Shown here: positions 49,357 to 61,286 of the stretch, one piece after another
Numbering within the stretch: the first letter of the stretch is position 1
Layout of the letters: each line of letters opens with the position of its first letter
From: Prosapia bicincta
Taxonomy: Eukaryota > Arthropoda > Insecta > Hemiptera > Cercopidae
Assembly (NCBI GenBank): GCA_036971475.1
Contig: JBAIZL010000001.1
Coordinates: 112,500,850 to 112,564,849 of the forward strand
Direction of reading: 5' to 3'
Length of the DNA stretch: 64,000 nt
Program-made: the position numbers and the translations under genes
Notes under the pieces: model-generated
Seen by the model: the letters and a program-made list of their open reading frames with translations, nothing else
What the model was told of the DNA's origin: nothing
Databases searched by the model: none

Positions 49357-52171
49357 TAAATCGCTTTTAGGACTCGTTAGGACATTTAAATATCAGCAAT
49401 TCCTTAATCCCAAGTTGTATTGAAGCTTTTGTTTTTTTTTTTAACTAAACGTTTAGGTATTGCTTGTCAAGTTACTTGTAAAATAACGTGTAACTTTTTT
49501 TGTTTTAGAGGTTTACGATAACACATTTATTCACTGAATCTAAAAACCTATTTCAACAACATAATAAAATATATATTTATGTATACTATATAAATAATGT
49601 ATTAATAATTATATGTCGATATGTTTTATTGCTGATATCATATAGGCTGTTAACTTTCTCTGACTTTTATAAGTAAATTAAAGATAATTCACAATTGGAG
49701 TAAAGTACCTAACTCGAAGTTTCTTGTTTTCCAAATACGAAGGGTGGAATTAAAGTATAAAATAAAAGACGTAATTTAAAGAATGCTACACAAACAATGA
49801 ACAAGGCTACTGAAGTTTTACTTGAATATAACTTACCGTGTATATGCGCGGTATATCGGTTTCTTTTCTGTAGGATATAGATAACTATTAAAGCTGACAC
49901 GAGCGTGCATATGGGTGCATGTAAATACGAATATTCAAGTAATTACAATATGTAATAAGTACAATAATTAGAAAGAACCACAGAAAGGTGATAGCACTGT
50001 GCAGTTTGTATTCCTTTATAAAAACCACTTTAATTAAGAAGCAAACTTATGATACTATTTATGCAGACCGCATTGCTGTAGTTTTCTAAGTAACCTGAAT
50101 ATGCAGCAGTGCGAGGAAGAGCGCAGTCTGTACCAGAACAAGCAATTGTCACTGCATTGTTGGGTGGCCTTCATTACTCTACAGCTGTTCTGTGTAGCAA
50201 TATTAAGGTAAATTACAGGAATATCTAGCGTAAATATGGACCAAGGGTAAACGTATAATGAGACCTCTAACAGACAACACAAGTTAACACCTTAACATTT
50301 GTTTCATCTACTTAATATTTTACGTTTATTTACTATCTATTACAATTTTTTTCTCTTCACAATTTCACAAGGCTACACTAAATTCTTTAAAATTTAATTT
50401 TAACTTAAATAAAGTTTTCAGACAATGTTTTGTGCAGTCCATCAGATATCATTATTATTTGCTCTAATAAGCAATCAGGTTCTTTGATTTATATTTACGT
50501 AACATGAACAAACTTTTGTTTCCAGTTTACATTAATATTTGACTTTACAACTTTTGTCATTACAATTTCGTTTATGTTTCTGTAAGTCGTTGGAAATGTG
50601 GAAAATCCGTGTTAAAATAATAATATAAACTGGCAAAGAACAGTTTAAAATAAATCAACTTTTCACAGGGGAAACATTTCAAGATAGACTAGACATTTAT
50701 TATTTTTTACATTTTCTATTTCTTTCTTCATCCATCATCAATTTCTTTTGGTGGAACACTCTCAATATATAGGCCTATTATTTTGGAATATTATATAATT
50801 GTAAATTAATTGCATAGTGATTTGAAAAGAATTTTTGATTTTCAAGTTATCATAGAAGTTTTTTTATATTGAAACAACTATTTAGATAATGCATAAAACA
50901 AACAATATTTGTGTCATTGTGTGGGGAATATTCGTCGTATGATTATAAAAATAAATCAAACATTTTTCCAATTATTCTACATAACTAGCCTATTACTGAA
51001 ACATTTACAGCGGTTACGGCAACACCTTGTCTTTGTCAAAGTCTCACACACGAAAGACCTGTTTACACCGACTAAAGGCCAATAAAGTTTATATTTTATC
51101 ACCGTTCACTTATAGCACTCAGAAATAATAAGAATTGATGAAGACATTGTGGAGTCGAAACGGTAATCATTTTTTTAAAATAAACTGAGTGAAATTTGAA
51201 AATATTTATTGTTTAATTGTGAAAATGGTTTTAATTTAATTTAATAATTAGATAACATAGTCGATTAGCTATAATTTTGAATTATTTTAAAATCAAATGT
51301 TATATAAATCCAAAATAAATTTTTAGATTTAACTAATTAGTTCTATTACGTATGTACAAAATAAATACAAAATTTTGAGTGGTTGAACTTGATCTCTTAT
51401 AATATAAATTGCATTAAGTTTCCAAAATTAAAATTAGAATTGTTTCCTAGCAAAATAAATTTAAAAAATAATTTTAGGTTCACTCTCAATCATAACAATT
51501 CAATAATATTTTTTCCCGTAATAGAGCTACTGCTAACATAAAAAGGTAACGTCAACACGAGATGTAACCTAAGTCAGTTAACAGAAGTAGACCTACTCTC
51601 TACTGAAGAATAGCAAAGTATGTGTTCGCTATCAGAAAAATGCATGCCAAAAATTAGGTATTATAAGGAAATGTATTTTTAAAAATTAAAGAGTTGAACC
51701 TGTTGTCCATTGCCCTAGTTTTTATTTGAACATAAAAAATTGTATTAGCTGCTCAATACGAATTAATTAAGAGTGTCTACAAGCTACTCAAGAACATCAG
51801 AATATGTTTAAACTATCAAGGATTTAAAAAAATATATAATTTATATTAACAGAAACACAACCTTATTATTATATTGTTAACTATTTCTAATTATGCCCCT
51901 GAAAATGTCGGGATATTCAAGTAGAACAGATATGAAAGTGTCAGCACGCAATATTCTCGTTCATTAGTTTTGTTGTCACACGCAACATGATACTAATTCC
52001 AATGTTACATAAATATCATTAATGTGTTATTCCTTTTAAATGGAGGGTTTACCTGCCTGTTACTTTAATTTTATATCAATAGACAAAGATGTGATTCTTT
52101 TAATGAGTTGATAATTATATTAGGAAATTGCTTTTCATAAACCTAATGTTATTCCTTAGTAATTGGGGAGG
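49357..52171. other. AT-rich non-coding sequence
   Basis: No gene is seen. A T-run at 49430-49441 may be an old tail but is not in the expected orientation. A hammerhead-like motif lies at 51101-51164 (see findings). The frames at 49709-49900 and 50055-50282 look like chance. Confidence 0.5.
51101..51164 (+). ncRNA. Weak hammerhead-like (type III layout) motif
   Basis: ACCG (51101-51104) pairs with CGGT (51161-51164). CTTAT (51109-51113) pairs with ATAAG (51128-51132). TTGATGA (51135-51141) stands for CTGANGA. GAC/GTC (51143-51145 with 51154-51156) is a short stem, and GAAA is at 51157-51160. The order is correct, but C3 is T, the two base pairs next to the cleavage site are lost, and one extra A precedes stem II. 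Probably a decayed retroelement tail. Confidence 0.25.
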
Positions 52172-52673
52172 AAAGAAGCTAAATTTTGTTACTATTATAC
52201 ACCTCTAACTTTCACTATGAATGAATTACATGTACAAAAAGTATTAGTGACACATATCGACCTACGGTTAATTTTTAAATATGTTTCGAAGGTACGTTTC
52301 TGGTAGTAGGTCTTACTTAGGTAGTTTTTTTATAACGTCAATATTTCTAAACACATAACTTCCTTTATTTTAATATTAAACCTTAAACATAAGGGATGAT
52401 TATTTCTGGAGCAGAATTTTTTCAAAGAAGCTAAATATTGTTACTATTATACACCTCTAGCTTCTATATGAATGAATCACATGTACAAAAAGTATTAGTG
52501 ACGCATATCGACCTACGGTTAATTTTTAAATATGTTTCGAAGGTACGTTTCTGGTAGTAGGTCTTACTTAGGTGGTTTTTTTATAACGTCAATATTTCTA
52601 AACACATAACTTCCTTTATTTTAATATTAAACCTTAAACATAAGGGATGATTATTTCTGGAGCAGAATTTTTT
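52172..52673. repeat. 252-bp tandem duplication
   Basis: Two copies, 52172-52423 and 52424-52673, begin aaagaagctaaat and end gcagaattttttt. They share long identical stretches around atcgacctacgg and ggtagtaggtcttactta, differing by a few substitutions and small indels. This is a recent local duplication with no coding content. Confidence 0.92.
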
Positions 52674-53930
52674 GCAACCTATTAATATCCGTACAATAAA
52701 GAATATCACAGTTGAGGTTTTACAAGACCTCTAAGGAAGAATATTTAGAATTTCAAAATAGACGACAAAGGTCAAAGCGAATAAATGCGATTTATAAACA
52801 CCCACTAGACTCAAAACGTTACTGAAAAAAGGAATGAAATTTATAAAGACTTGTTTATAACTCTTGCAATTATGCTACTGTCGAAACTTTTCGGAGACTA
52901 TTTATCTCTGACAAGTAGAATAAATAGAACTTATTAACAAAGTTATTTTGAGATATTGTACCAGTCGGATTGAAGGTTTCATTTTCAATTAGCCTACTAC
53001 TTAAGTAATTCGTAATGAATAAACTACAATATAATCAAATGTTCAAAAGCAGTTTTCTGGTTAAATTTAATTTAATTTTTCTTTATAATAGTTACCCAGA
53101 AATAATTATCGCTATTTTAAAGACTGTAGGAAAGATCTTTAAAAAAAATATTTTCGGATGAAGAATGAAAAGCCTTGGAATAAGAGTTATGGTTGATTTT
53201 CAATAAAGAGGTTGTTGCTTAGAAACAACACAATAATCAAAAAATTTATTTATTTTGTTGCTTAAAACACTGAAACACATTGCCTACCTAATCAATACTT
53301 GAACTTAAATGCAATTATTTAACTTGTTTTGCACTAATAATAATTATTATTCTGGATAATGCAAAATGTATACAGAGCAAAAGAAAAATGACCCTTGCTA
53401 AAAATATTCAAACGCCCTTGATGCACATTTCACTAACACTATTGGCATCTTCAGAACGTTACAAACATAATGGGATCTAAATACAAAAACCTAATGACTA
53501 CTCGCAATGTGCATCACTCCCACTCCTTCACCCAACGACTGGCTTAACCAATGACAGCGCCCACGCAGGAACAAGACCACGCCCATCTCTGACATATCGT
53601 GACAGATCTAACTTGAAACTAATAAAACAGTATGAATAATAAACGAAATAAGAAAAATCAATAATAATAAAATAATATAAATCTGAGTAATAGAAAATAT
53701 AATATAAAAAACAATAATAAAAAATATAATCTAATTAGAGTACAACTGCAACTAAAGAAAAAATGTTCATGTATTTGGTCGTAAAAAAGAGAATAACTAG
53801 AGCATGTAATTGGGCCTTTAACAGCTTTCATCAACAAATCCCCATTAGTTTTAGCAATGAATATACATTCATATCCAATCAGCAACCTGTTGGGGAACAC
53901 AATTGATAATATCTAATTCATGGTTACTAG

Positions 53931-53932
<2 letters not shown>
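52674..53932. other. AT-rich sequence with a GC-richer retroelement-tail-like patch
   Basis: At about 53390-53620 the GC content rises, and the minus strand reads CTGAAGA (plus 53448-53454), a short stretch, then GAAA (plus 53428-53431), a layout like the Penelope-like tails. The frame at 53658-53900 is low complexity. No gene is seen. Confidence 0.45.

Positions 53933-53985
<53 letters not shown>
53933..53985. repeat. (TA)n microsatellite
   Basis: Alternating TA of about 53 bp. Confidence 0.95.
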
Positions 53986-53988
<3 letters not shown>

Positions 53989-55408
53989 CAGCCACATTGA
54001 ATTTAGAGTTTGATACATTTCACAATATATTTTTCTGTATTGTATTTTTTAATAAAGTCAACATCAACCAATCTCCACGTAACTACTTCTTTCTCTATAT
54101 TATCTATATTAATAATATAATGTAATACATTGTTATGTGTCATATTCCTTTGTAGAAGGCGTATTTAAACATATTACATTTCAAAAAAGGATGATTTTGC
54201 AATGTCTTGGTTGATAACGAGAAAGCCATTATCCGTCTTTCTTCACCAGTGCACATCCTTTGAGGTTTTAACCAAGTAAATTATATAAATTTTTCAAATT
54301 TTATTTTGTTAAAAAAAAGATTATTATGTTCCGAATTAAAGTTTAATTTTCAGCCTACATTTAAAAATACAATTTTAAAAACATTGAAAATTATTGAATT
54401 CAGTATAATTAGAAAATCTAATGTAAAGAAATTTCCGATCGATTATATGTTATTTTAGTAATAAACACCAATAACAAAACCGAGACTTTTAGCATAGGTT
54501 AAATCAACACACCCTTAATAATCAATGTAACTGATTCGCCCTTATTACTTATATAATTGAAACAATTGAAGTGATAATCACAGAAATATCCACCACAACG
54601 TGATATTATCCATATCAAGATAAAAGAACTACTCAACACACAAATGCATTCTAAACTAATTTTCCAAGTAAGTTTTTTTTAAATTAACTTACTATTTAGA
54701 ACATACTAGTCTAAAATATTCACCGAACTACATTGAAAACAGAAAATATAAAATAACTTGTAGACATGGAAGGGTAACAAACCACTCAATATCATTCCTC
54801 TCTGACCTCATAAATTCACATCAAACTGAATATCACAATTAGCAGTGACATAAACTACAAGAACAGCACACGCAGAGCACAACTCGTTGACAATAATCAG
54901 GTAAAAATAATCGAAAAAAAAATCAAAAACAACATATTTCTTAAACAAAAATACAAGACATAAATATAACCCAAAAATCAACACTAATTCCAAATAAGGT
55001 AAAAAACCTACATATCAATATTCCTGTTACTTATTTAATAGCCAAGCACTGAGGAAGGCGACATTGTCACCGAAACTAGTTAATTTGTTATGTTGTGTGT
55101 GTGTTTATTTAAAACTAATTTTTTATGATATTTTTAGTTCACTATTTTGATTTTTACCTTTGTGATTCCTGTTACTAGAGTATTTTTCTAATATTTCCGA
55201 CAATTTTCTTGGATTCGCTGATTGCATACACTTTAATGTACGCAATAAGAATCTTACATGGTATAATTGCAAGTCGACTTTCGAGAACTATTAATTTCGC
55301 GCTGTCATTGTTAATGTTTTTAAAATGCTCTTCCTTTGAGTAGTAGTTCTCTAAATTCAACTCGCAAATATACAATGTAAGATTCTTGTTTAGTTACATT
55401 AAAAAGTA

Positions 55409-55411
<3 letters not shown>
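53986..55411. other. AT-rich sequence with an A/C-rich stretch
   Basis: The plus strand from about 54800 to 55020 is A/C-rich, like PLE coding strands here, but I cannot read a domain. It is followed by a hammerhead-like core at 55049-55080. Open frames are without motif. Confidence 0.45.
55049..55080 (+). ncRNA. Weak hammerhead-like core
   Basis: CTGAGGA (55049-55055), an extra A, GGCGAC/GTCACC stem (55057-55062 with 55066-55071, one mismatch), GAAA (55072-55075) and the palindrome ACTAGT (55075-55080). Stem I is not convincing. The layout matches the PLE-tail motifs at 11946 and 35181. Confidence 0.3.
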
Positions 55412-55471
<60 letters not shown>

Positions 55472-55521
55472 CGTGTGTGTGTGTGTGTGGGTGGGTGTGT
55501 TTGTGTGTGTATGTGTGTGTG
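55412..55521. repeat. Compound (TA)n(TG)n microsatellite
   Basis: About 57 bp of alternating AT, followed by about 50 bp of TG-rich repeats with gggtggg interruptions. Confidence 0.95.
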
Positions 55522-55632
55522 AGTCAGCTCGAATATTGTTTATACTAATACAAATGGTTTAATGGTTTATCAATCTAAAGGCGTGGCTGTAGGTATTTAA
55601 CGTCTTTAAAAATTGTAATAAAAAGTTAAAAA

Positions 55633-55634
<2 letters not shown>

Positions 55635-55690
<56 letters not shown>
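55635..55690. repeat. (TA)n microsatellite
   Basis: Alternating TA of about 56 bp, just before a dispersed repeat that starts at about 55705. Confidence 0.95.
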
Positions 55691-55691
<1 letters not shown>

Positions 55692-55704
55692 CTTTAAATG
55701 TTTC

Positions 55705-55960
55705 AAAATATATTTCTCTAAATACAATCACACGATCTAGAAAATTAACAATCCCGTATTTATTTAAACGAAACAAACCCAAATCCAGTGTCAATTAAAC
55801 ATGTTAATCTATTCTCATGCGCAACTCAATTTTGAATTAATACAAAAACATTGCACTAACTATAATAAACTCTAGGCTTAGTAATGAAATAGTTTATACA
55901 TTCTAAACACAATGAATGTATTCATCTACTAAATTCGAACGTTTACTGGGGAACTCTTTT
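55705..55960 (+). repeat. Diverged direct repeat, left copy (pair with 58541-58795)
   Basis: In both copies the order is atatatttctctaaa, gatctag/atctagta, gttaatctatt, caactc.attttgaa, ctaggctt, aatgaatgtattc.tctactaaattc and acgtttact. The copies are clearly related but quite diverged. Same orientation, about 2.84 kb apart, so they could be old terminal repeats or two copies of one dispersed family. Confidence 0.65.
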
Positions 55961-57123
55961 GCAATGTGTTTGTAATGGGGGACCATTACAAGATTCAAGT
56001 CAAATAGGATTATTAAAAAAAAAAACATTTCTTACAAAAGGAATTGTTCAGAAAGATTATCAATAGTAAAGGTTGTGCAGAACTAATTGGTTCCAGTGAA
56101 ATGCTAAGGTCAACGGGAAGATTCTAAGAAGACACTCTTGAACGAAAAGGTAAAAATAAAATTATTACATCATACTTTCAACCAATAGAAACACTTTATT
56201 TACAAAGAATTATTTATTCTAATACTTGTTAATTGAAATTATTTTTTTAAATTTATTTTATTTATTACACTCTTGTAAACTACAGATATCCCAAGGGCAG
56301 AATCGAAGGAGCGAATTTTGAAAAAATAAGTGCAAAAACCTTATTACATTATATTTTCAGAAGCAGATTAATTTATTAACATAACCATTTAATTAGGACA
56401 TACAACTATAGAATGATCCCGAATAACGACCCGAGAGATTTAAGAGTAAATAACAATAGGCTATATGTAAAAAGTTGTATTAAAAGAACAAAACTCCTCA
56501 AACGTATTCGAATTTTAAATTAATTTTAAAAATATATATTGTCATTGAATTTTCGTATATGTATATATGTATATAATATCAAGGTATTCTAAACTAAACA
56601 TTTTAGAATCAATATTAAGCTTATAATTTTAAATAAATGCACTGCAACGGTCTGATATACCGTGGCAAATAGGAAATAAGTAATTTCCTGTTTTTAAGTA
56701 ATAAAGTTGATTTTTAAATTAATCAAGTTGGGAGTTATACAAATAATAAAGAGTGAAAAATTAAATAAAACCTTAAATAGAATAATTAAGCTAAATTAAA
56801 AGGTAAGCTATCTTAAGAACCAAACCACGTAGAACTTTCATCGACATTTTAAAAGAACCAGAATAAGCCAGAATAAACATTAGTGAAAACAAAATTTGAA
56901 AAACTTAAAAAACAAAAAAGTTACAGCAGTTTTAATAAAATAGACATTTTTCAGTGTTCCAAAAATGATAATCAAACTCTGCAAGCTAAAACAGATTCGT
57001 TGCCCGACTTGCCTGTACAAGGAATAAATTCAAAGATAGCAAGTATTGCAGGCGGGGTGAGGTAGGTTAAATTCACCGCTATATATACTAGGTCTCTAAG
57101 ACTTTAGAGACAGTCTGAAATAA
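55961..57123. other. AT-rich sequence inside the repeat-flanked block
   Basis: It contains the dispersed repeat at 56412-56500, a Lys/Asn-rich frame at 56883-57065 without motif, and a TATA-like atatatact (57080-57088) followed by the hairpin gtctctaa/ttagagac (57092-57099 with 57104-57111). Confidence 0.45.
56412..56500 (+). repeat. Dispersed repeat, copy 2 (pair with 16138-16215)
   Basis: Shares ordered words with 16138-16215: aataacgaccc, gagtaaataaca, ttgtattaaa and gaaca...ctcaa. Same orientation; family unknown. Confidence 0.55.
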
Positions 57124-57411
57124 ATTTATAATACGAGGTGCCGCGGAACGCTATGCTGGACTGCGAGTAGGACCGTCATCAGGCCAGATGGACCAAACCT
57201 CGACGCTTTCGACGTCCAGGACTACCAAGGGATGAAGGCTCCAGACTCAGCCTCCAGGACGCGGAAATGGAGAAAAACCACCACCGACGAACCAGGGATG
57301 GCGACTTCCGATGTCCAAGGACCAGGAAATCCAGACGAGGGACTCCAGGACCGGCAGGAACATCTTTGGCAAGTCATTTTCTCTATTCGATACCAATTAC
57401 GTCAAATTTAG
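57124..57411 (+). other. GC-rich open frame of 95 codons, unassigned
   Basis: A sharply GC-richer block (about 57133-57375) in AT-rich surroundings, open in one frame from just after a TAA at 57121-57123 to a TAG at 57409-57411. The first in-frame ATG is internal, so if it is coding it is an exon or a truncated gene. The predicted peptide is rich in Asp, Arg, Thr, Gly and Pro, with no domain I recognise. The DNA has a loose internal repeat of tccagga/tccaagga. It lies about 45 bp downstream of a TATA-like box and hairpin. It could be a host exon, an LTR leader, or a transposon fragment. Confidence 0.3.
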
Positions 57412-58540
57412 TTAGTTAATTTTATTAAATTCAAACAAATATTCAAGCTTAAACAATGACTTCACTCTTTATAAAATTTTAATAAATTGTATGCTAAATA
57501 AAATGAATTTATGTGATCAGAATATTTCAAATGATAAATGTTAAATTTACGAAGGGTTTTTGGCCATAAGCCATTTATTTTAAAGGAAATGAGAATTTTT
57601 CGAATATTATAAATTTAAAAATTAAGTGTCATAAATACGAATTTACCAATTCAATATAGAAGATAAATTTTTATTATGTGTAATTTGGGAAATAATTTTA
57701 TGTTTATGTAAATGTAATTGACATATATGGAAATTATAAGTTTTTAAAGTATGAGAAACAACAAGTTATTTAGTGAATTGTTTTGTCAATATAATTGTGT
57801 TGTATTTGAAAGGATAAATTTTCTTTTTTATTTAAATAAATAGAATTAAATATGTTATAAAAGTCAACAGTATTTGCATTTCATCCTGTGTCGAATAATC
57901 AATAAAAACTGTTTAGCTTTTTCCAACTAATATGAAAATGATTATTAAATCAGTAAACAAGTTTAATTAAATTTCATTAAATGATAATAGTTAAAGTCTA
58001 ATGTTTTTAAAGAGTTACTCTCAACTAACTTCATGAGCTAGCCTAAAGATTAGTTGGTTTTTTGTATAAAAGTCCAGAGATTTATCTACTGGCAGATTGT
58101 GTTTAAAAGGACACAGGAGCCTTTTAAAATAGGTAATTTAAACACGATCATATTTTGCACGTTCCCTTGCTGTCTCTGCAGATCATCATCAGGTGGTAAG
58201 ACTCTGTGAATATTTTGTGTATTATTTTGAATGTGTTTCTTTCCAGCTGACTATTGAAATGATATGTGTGACTATATCTAGACCATACATAATTGATAAA
58301 CCAATTTTGGAGAGTTTATACTTATTTTAAATAGTAGTCAGCGGGAATAGGCTTGTTTTGGGCCTGGCCCTACGAGCTGGAAATATACACGTAACTCAGG
58401 GAGTTTAGCACGGTTTAACAAGCGGGGTGACTGGCAGATGTTTGGTTTGTTTATAAATAAGTTTTTTAAACAACAAAATTTTGGTATTCTGCGAGAAGGG
58501 ATATCAAATAAAAGTAGGGTGGGACGTTGCACCTTAAAAA
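57412..58540. other. Mostly AT-rich sequence with a GC-richer patch at its right end
   Basis: The minus strand at 58532-58338 has a 64-codon frame with balanced composition (FDIPSRRIPKFCCLKN, LLNRAKLPEL, LVGPGPKQAYSR). It looks repeat-derived, but I cannot name the family. A CTGATGA-type motif (plus TCATCAG, 58186-58192) lies on the minus strand upstream. Confidence 0.4.
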
Positions 58541-58795
58541 TATATTTCTCTAAACACCCTATCTAGTAAGCTGATAGCTCTGTTCTTAATATTCAAAGCA
58601 GTCAGACCTAAATATAGTTCAAGTTAAGCAGGTTAATCTATTGCTATGTTCAACTCGATTCTGAAGTATTACGACAATTTTTCTCTATTAAAATCTAGGC
58701 TTTATTATTGAAAAGGTTTATTGATATTTTTAAACAATGAATGTATTCGTCTACTAAATTCTAACGACATTTACTACTAAACTCGTTTAAAATAA
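58541..58795 (+). repeat. Diverged direct repeat, right copy (pair with 55705-55960)
   Basis: See the left copy for the shared words. This copy reads atatatttctctaaac, ggttaatctatt, caactcgattctgaa, tctaggctt and aatgaatgtattcgtctac. It has more GC substitutions than the left copy. Confidence 0.65.
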
Positions 58796-59534
58796 ATAGA
58801 CTCTTTCTAGGTCTCTACTGTCCTCGATTTGTTACAGTTTGCAACTGTTGTCGTCATTTGCAATCTAAACCCGTCCCTGGTAACACCGACGTGCGAATTA
58901 TCCGACGCCGGTCTAATGACGCTTCTATACTTTATTCATGAGGTCTCTTTGGTCATTTTACTGAAAACCCTTTTTTAAGTCTGTTGACTCGAATACCAGA
59001 TATTCCTTAATATAAAATAATAATTCCGTCAATGTTTGGAGTTTAAAGAAATCACAAAGTTTATTATACTTTAAAGCGGTCGGTTATTTCATTACTTTAT
59101 GTTCTTATATTATTACAATCTATCACAGAGCTTTGTTTTTGTACTAACAAACACTGACTTGACATCCTGTCATGTTATCTACTGAATATATATGATGTTC
59201 TACTCTGATACTAACTCATGAAGTACGAATCTATAACGCTTTGTATTGTAAATAAAAGTTATAATAATGGCTTTTTATGAGAAATATTATAAGTTCCAGT
59301 TTTTGTGTTGTACATCTGGAGGTTTTCTTTTAAATTACTACTGTTGCTATCACTTGGCAAAACCGTTTGTGTTAGGTCGGTGTATTGTTCAATGCTTGAG
59401 TGGCGAAGAAGACTGTTGCTCAGGTGTGTTGTATCAGCTTGAGCATGTGGTGTATAGTTGTTCTGTGGTGTGTTATAGTTCGCTGAGTAGTTTTTAATTA
59501 TGTGTTCAAATATTAGACTGTGAAAGCATTTTGT
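58796..59534. other. Non-coding sequence
   Basis: A GC-richer patch at about 58820-58950 is unassigned. The 76-codon plus frame at 59267-59497 (Cys/Tyr-rich) is probably antisense to a PLE tail and has no motif. Confidence 0.45.
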
Positions 59535-59550
59535 CGATTAGAATTCATTA

Positions 59551-59640
59551 AGGATGGTTTTTGCTTTGTTTGTATAATTCGTAATTTTCTGTTGTGCTTA
59601 GTTTGTTGATTTTTTTTATGTAGTGAAGCACTTTTAAATG
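59551..59640 (-). pseudogene. Third Penelope-like scrap: end of GIY-YIG domain
   Basis: On the minus strand, one frame reads LKVLHYIKKINKLSTTEN and then YELYKQSKNHP before a stop. This aligns in order with LEILHINKKGPPLNTQEQYEIYRHTK of copy 1. The sequence is diverged enough to be another PLE family. Upstream coding has been replaced by the (TG)n tract and interrupted by a stop. Downstream text on the minus strand (to about 59360) is A/C-rich and may be more of the same element. Confidence 0.55.
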
Positions 59641-59655
59641 TGTCTATATTGATAT

Positions 59656-59764
59656 GTGTGTGTGTGTGTGTGTGTGTATGTGTGTGTTGTGTGTGTGTTG
59701 TGTGTGTGTGTGTTGTGTGTGTGTTGTGTGTTTGTGTGTGTTTGTGTGTGTGTGTGTATGTGAG

Positions 59765-59829
<65 letters not shown>

Positions 59830-59863
59830 ATATATGTGTGTGTTTGTGTGTGTTGTGTGTTAT

Positions 59864-59894
<31 letters not shown>
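59656..59894. repeat. (TG)n microsatellite, imperfect
   Basis: About 240 bp of TG repeats with frequent gttg, ttg and tatg interruptions. The Cys-Val frames on the plus strand and Thr-His frames on the minus strand are artefacts. Confidence 0.97.
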
Positions 59895-59895
<1 letters not shown>

Positions 59896-61206
59896 CAAAA
59901 TAAGAATTGTATTCATTCGATATTATCATGGGTTATAAGATCGATAGTGTGATAAAGAAACAAGAGAGATCAAAATCTGTAAAGACCACGCTGTTAAACC
60001 TCACTTAAATGAAAACATGAAAATGTTAGAAAGAATCAATCCAAAGAACAAAAGAGATTAAATGAGATATAAAATGAATGAGAAACCAGTTCCTGAAGGT
60101 GTTACACATAGAAATTAAGATAGTTCGGAATAATAAAAACAAGATTTGAATAGTACAAGTTAGAGTAATCTATACGCCAAAAAAATATTCCGCAAACCTG
60201 AAAAGTAAACAGGGAAGACAGGTGTAAAGCTTTGCAAATAAATGCATCAGGTTTTCTTTAGTGCAAAAATGTAAAATTAAAAGAAGCGGAATAAAAAGAC
60301 CTTTAATATAAAATACTAAAATGAAAATGTTAATTAAGAAAAGTAGTATGTTTTAATGAAACTATCTACTAAGTACTATATTATTTATTTATATATTTTT
60401 ATCCAGCCATTAAGTCACCTGCTTCGTTATAATAAATGTAAATCATAATGGTATTAGTACGTTTCGAAAACGCTTTCCATTAGTGAGGTTTTCATGTGAT
60501 TTACAGTAGATGAGATTCACCTACCTATTCTAACAACATTCCACATATTATTAATGTAAATCCCGCCATTTCCTAGAAATCCAATTTGTATTGTTATAGT
60601 TGAAACCATTATGTACCAAAACAATATATTGTCTCAAGTATAGTTTAACAACACCTACTTTTAATTCTCTTTACTTTTATCGTTTAAGTTTCCGAATTAG
60701 TGTTACTAATTTTTAGAGTGATTGAGACTTATCACAAATTATTAGTACTTATTATAAAATAACACAGTGGTACTTCAATCAGACATATTCTAACTTGAAT
60801 ATATACTTATTATTATGATTTATTGAATCAGAAAACCATAAGAGATTCCTCTAAATCGCACTTCTTTGTTATTTTTTACGTTTCATGTTTATTACCCACA
60901 TAATAATTCATCTATATAATATACTCTAAGCCACGTATCCTATTGACATAGTTTGACATTTGGTAAGCAAGACGCAATAATATAAGATGAAAATATTCCT
61001 TTAACATAAAAGTGGTAAAGAATGTAAATATATCCAAATATGTCTTTGCATTTTATCTTACATAACTATTAACTTTAAAAAATAAACTATTTTTGTTTAA
61101 TGATTTTTTATAAAAAAATACTACACAATGTGTTAACCTGATTTATTCATGAACATACACTTTTTTTCAATATGTTGTTGATAATTTTTATAAAAACAAT
61201 AATACA
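59895..61206. other. AT-rich non-coding sequence
   Basis: Nothing recognised. Confidence 0.6.
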
Positions 61207-61250
61207 TTATTATATATATATATATATATATTTATATATACATATATATA

Positions 61251-61286
<36 letters not shown>
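61207..61286. repeat. (TA)n microsatellite, interrupted
   Basis: Alternating TA of about 80 bp with ttta, cata and acta interruptions. Confidence 0.93.

Noticed and set aside
58140..58210. Tiny exon after a strong ctgtctctgcag acceptor
   Set aside because: The downstream donor would leave only about 14 nt, and the same bases read as a PLE-tail-like CTGATGA motif on the other strand.
59513..59952. Thr-His and Cys-Val open frames
   Set aside because: Translation of the (TG)n tract. Only the last 30 codons or so of the minus side contain PLE-like text, and in a different frame.
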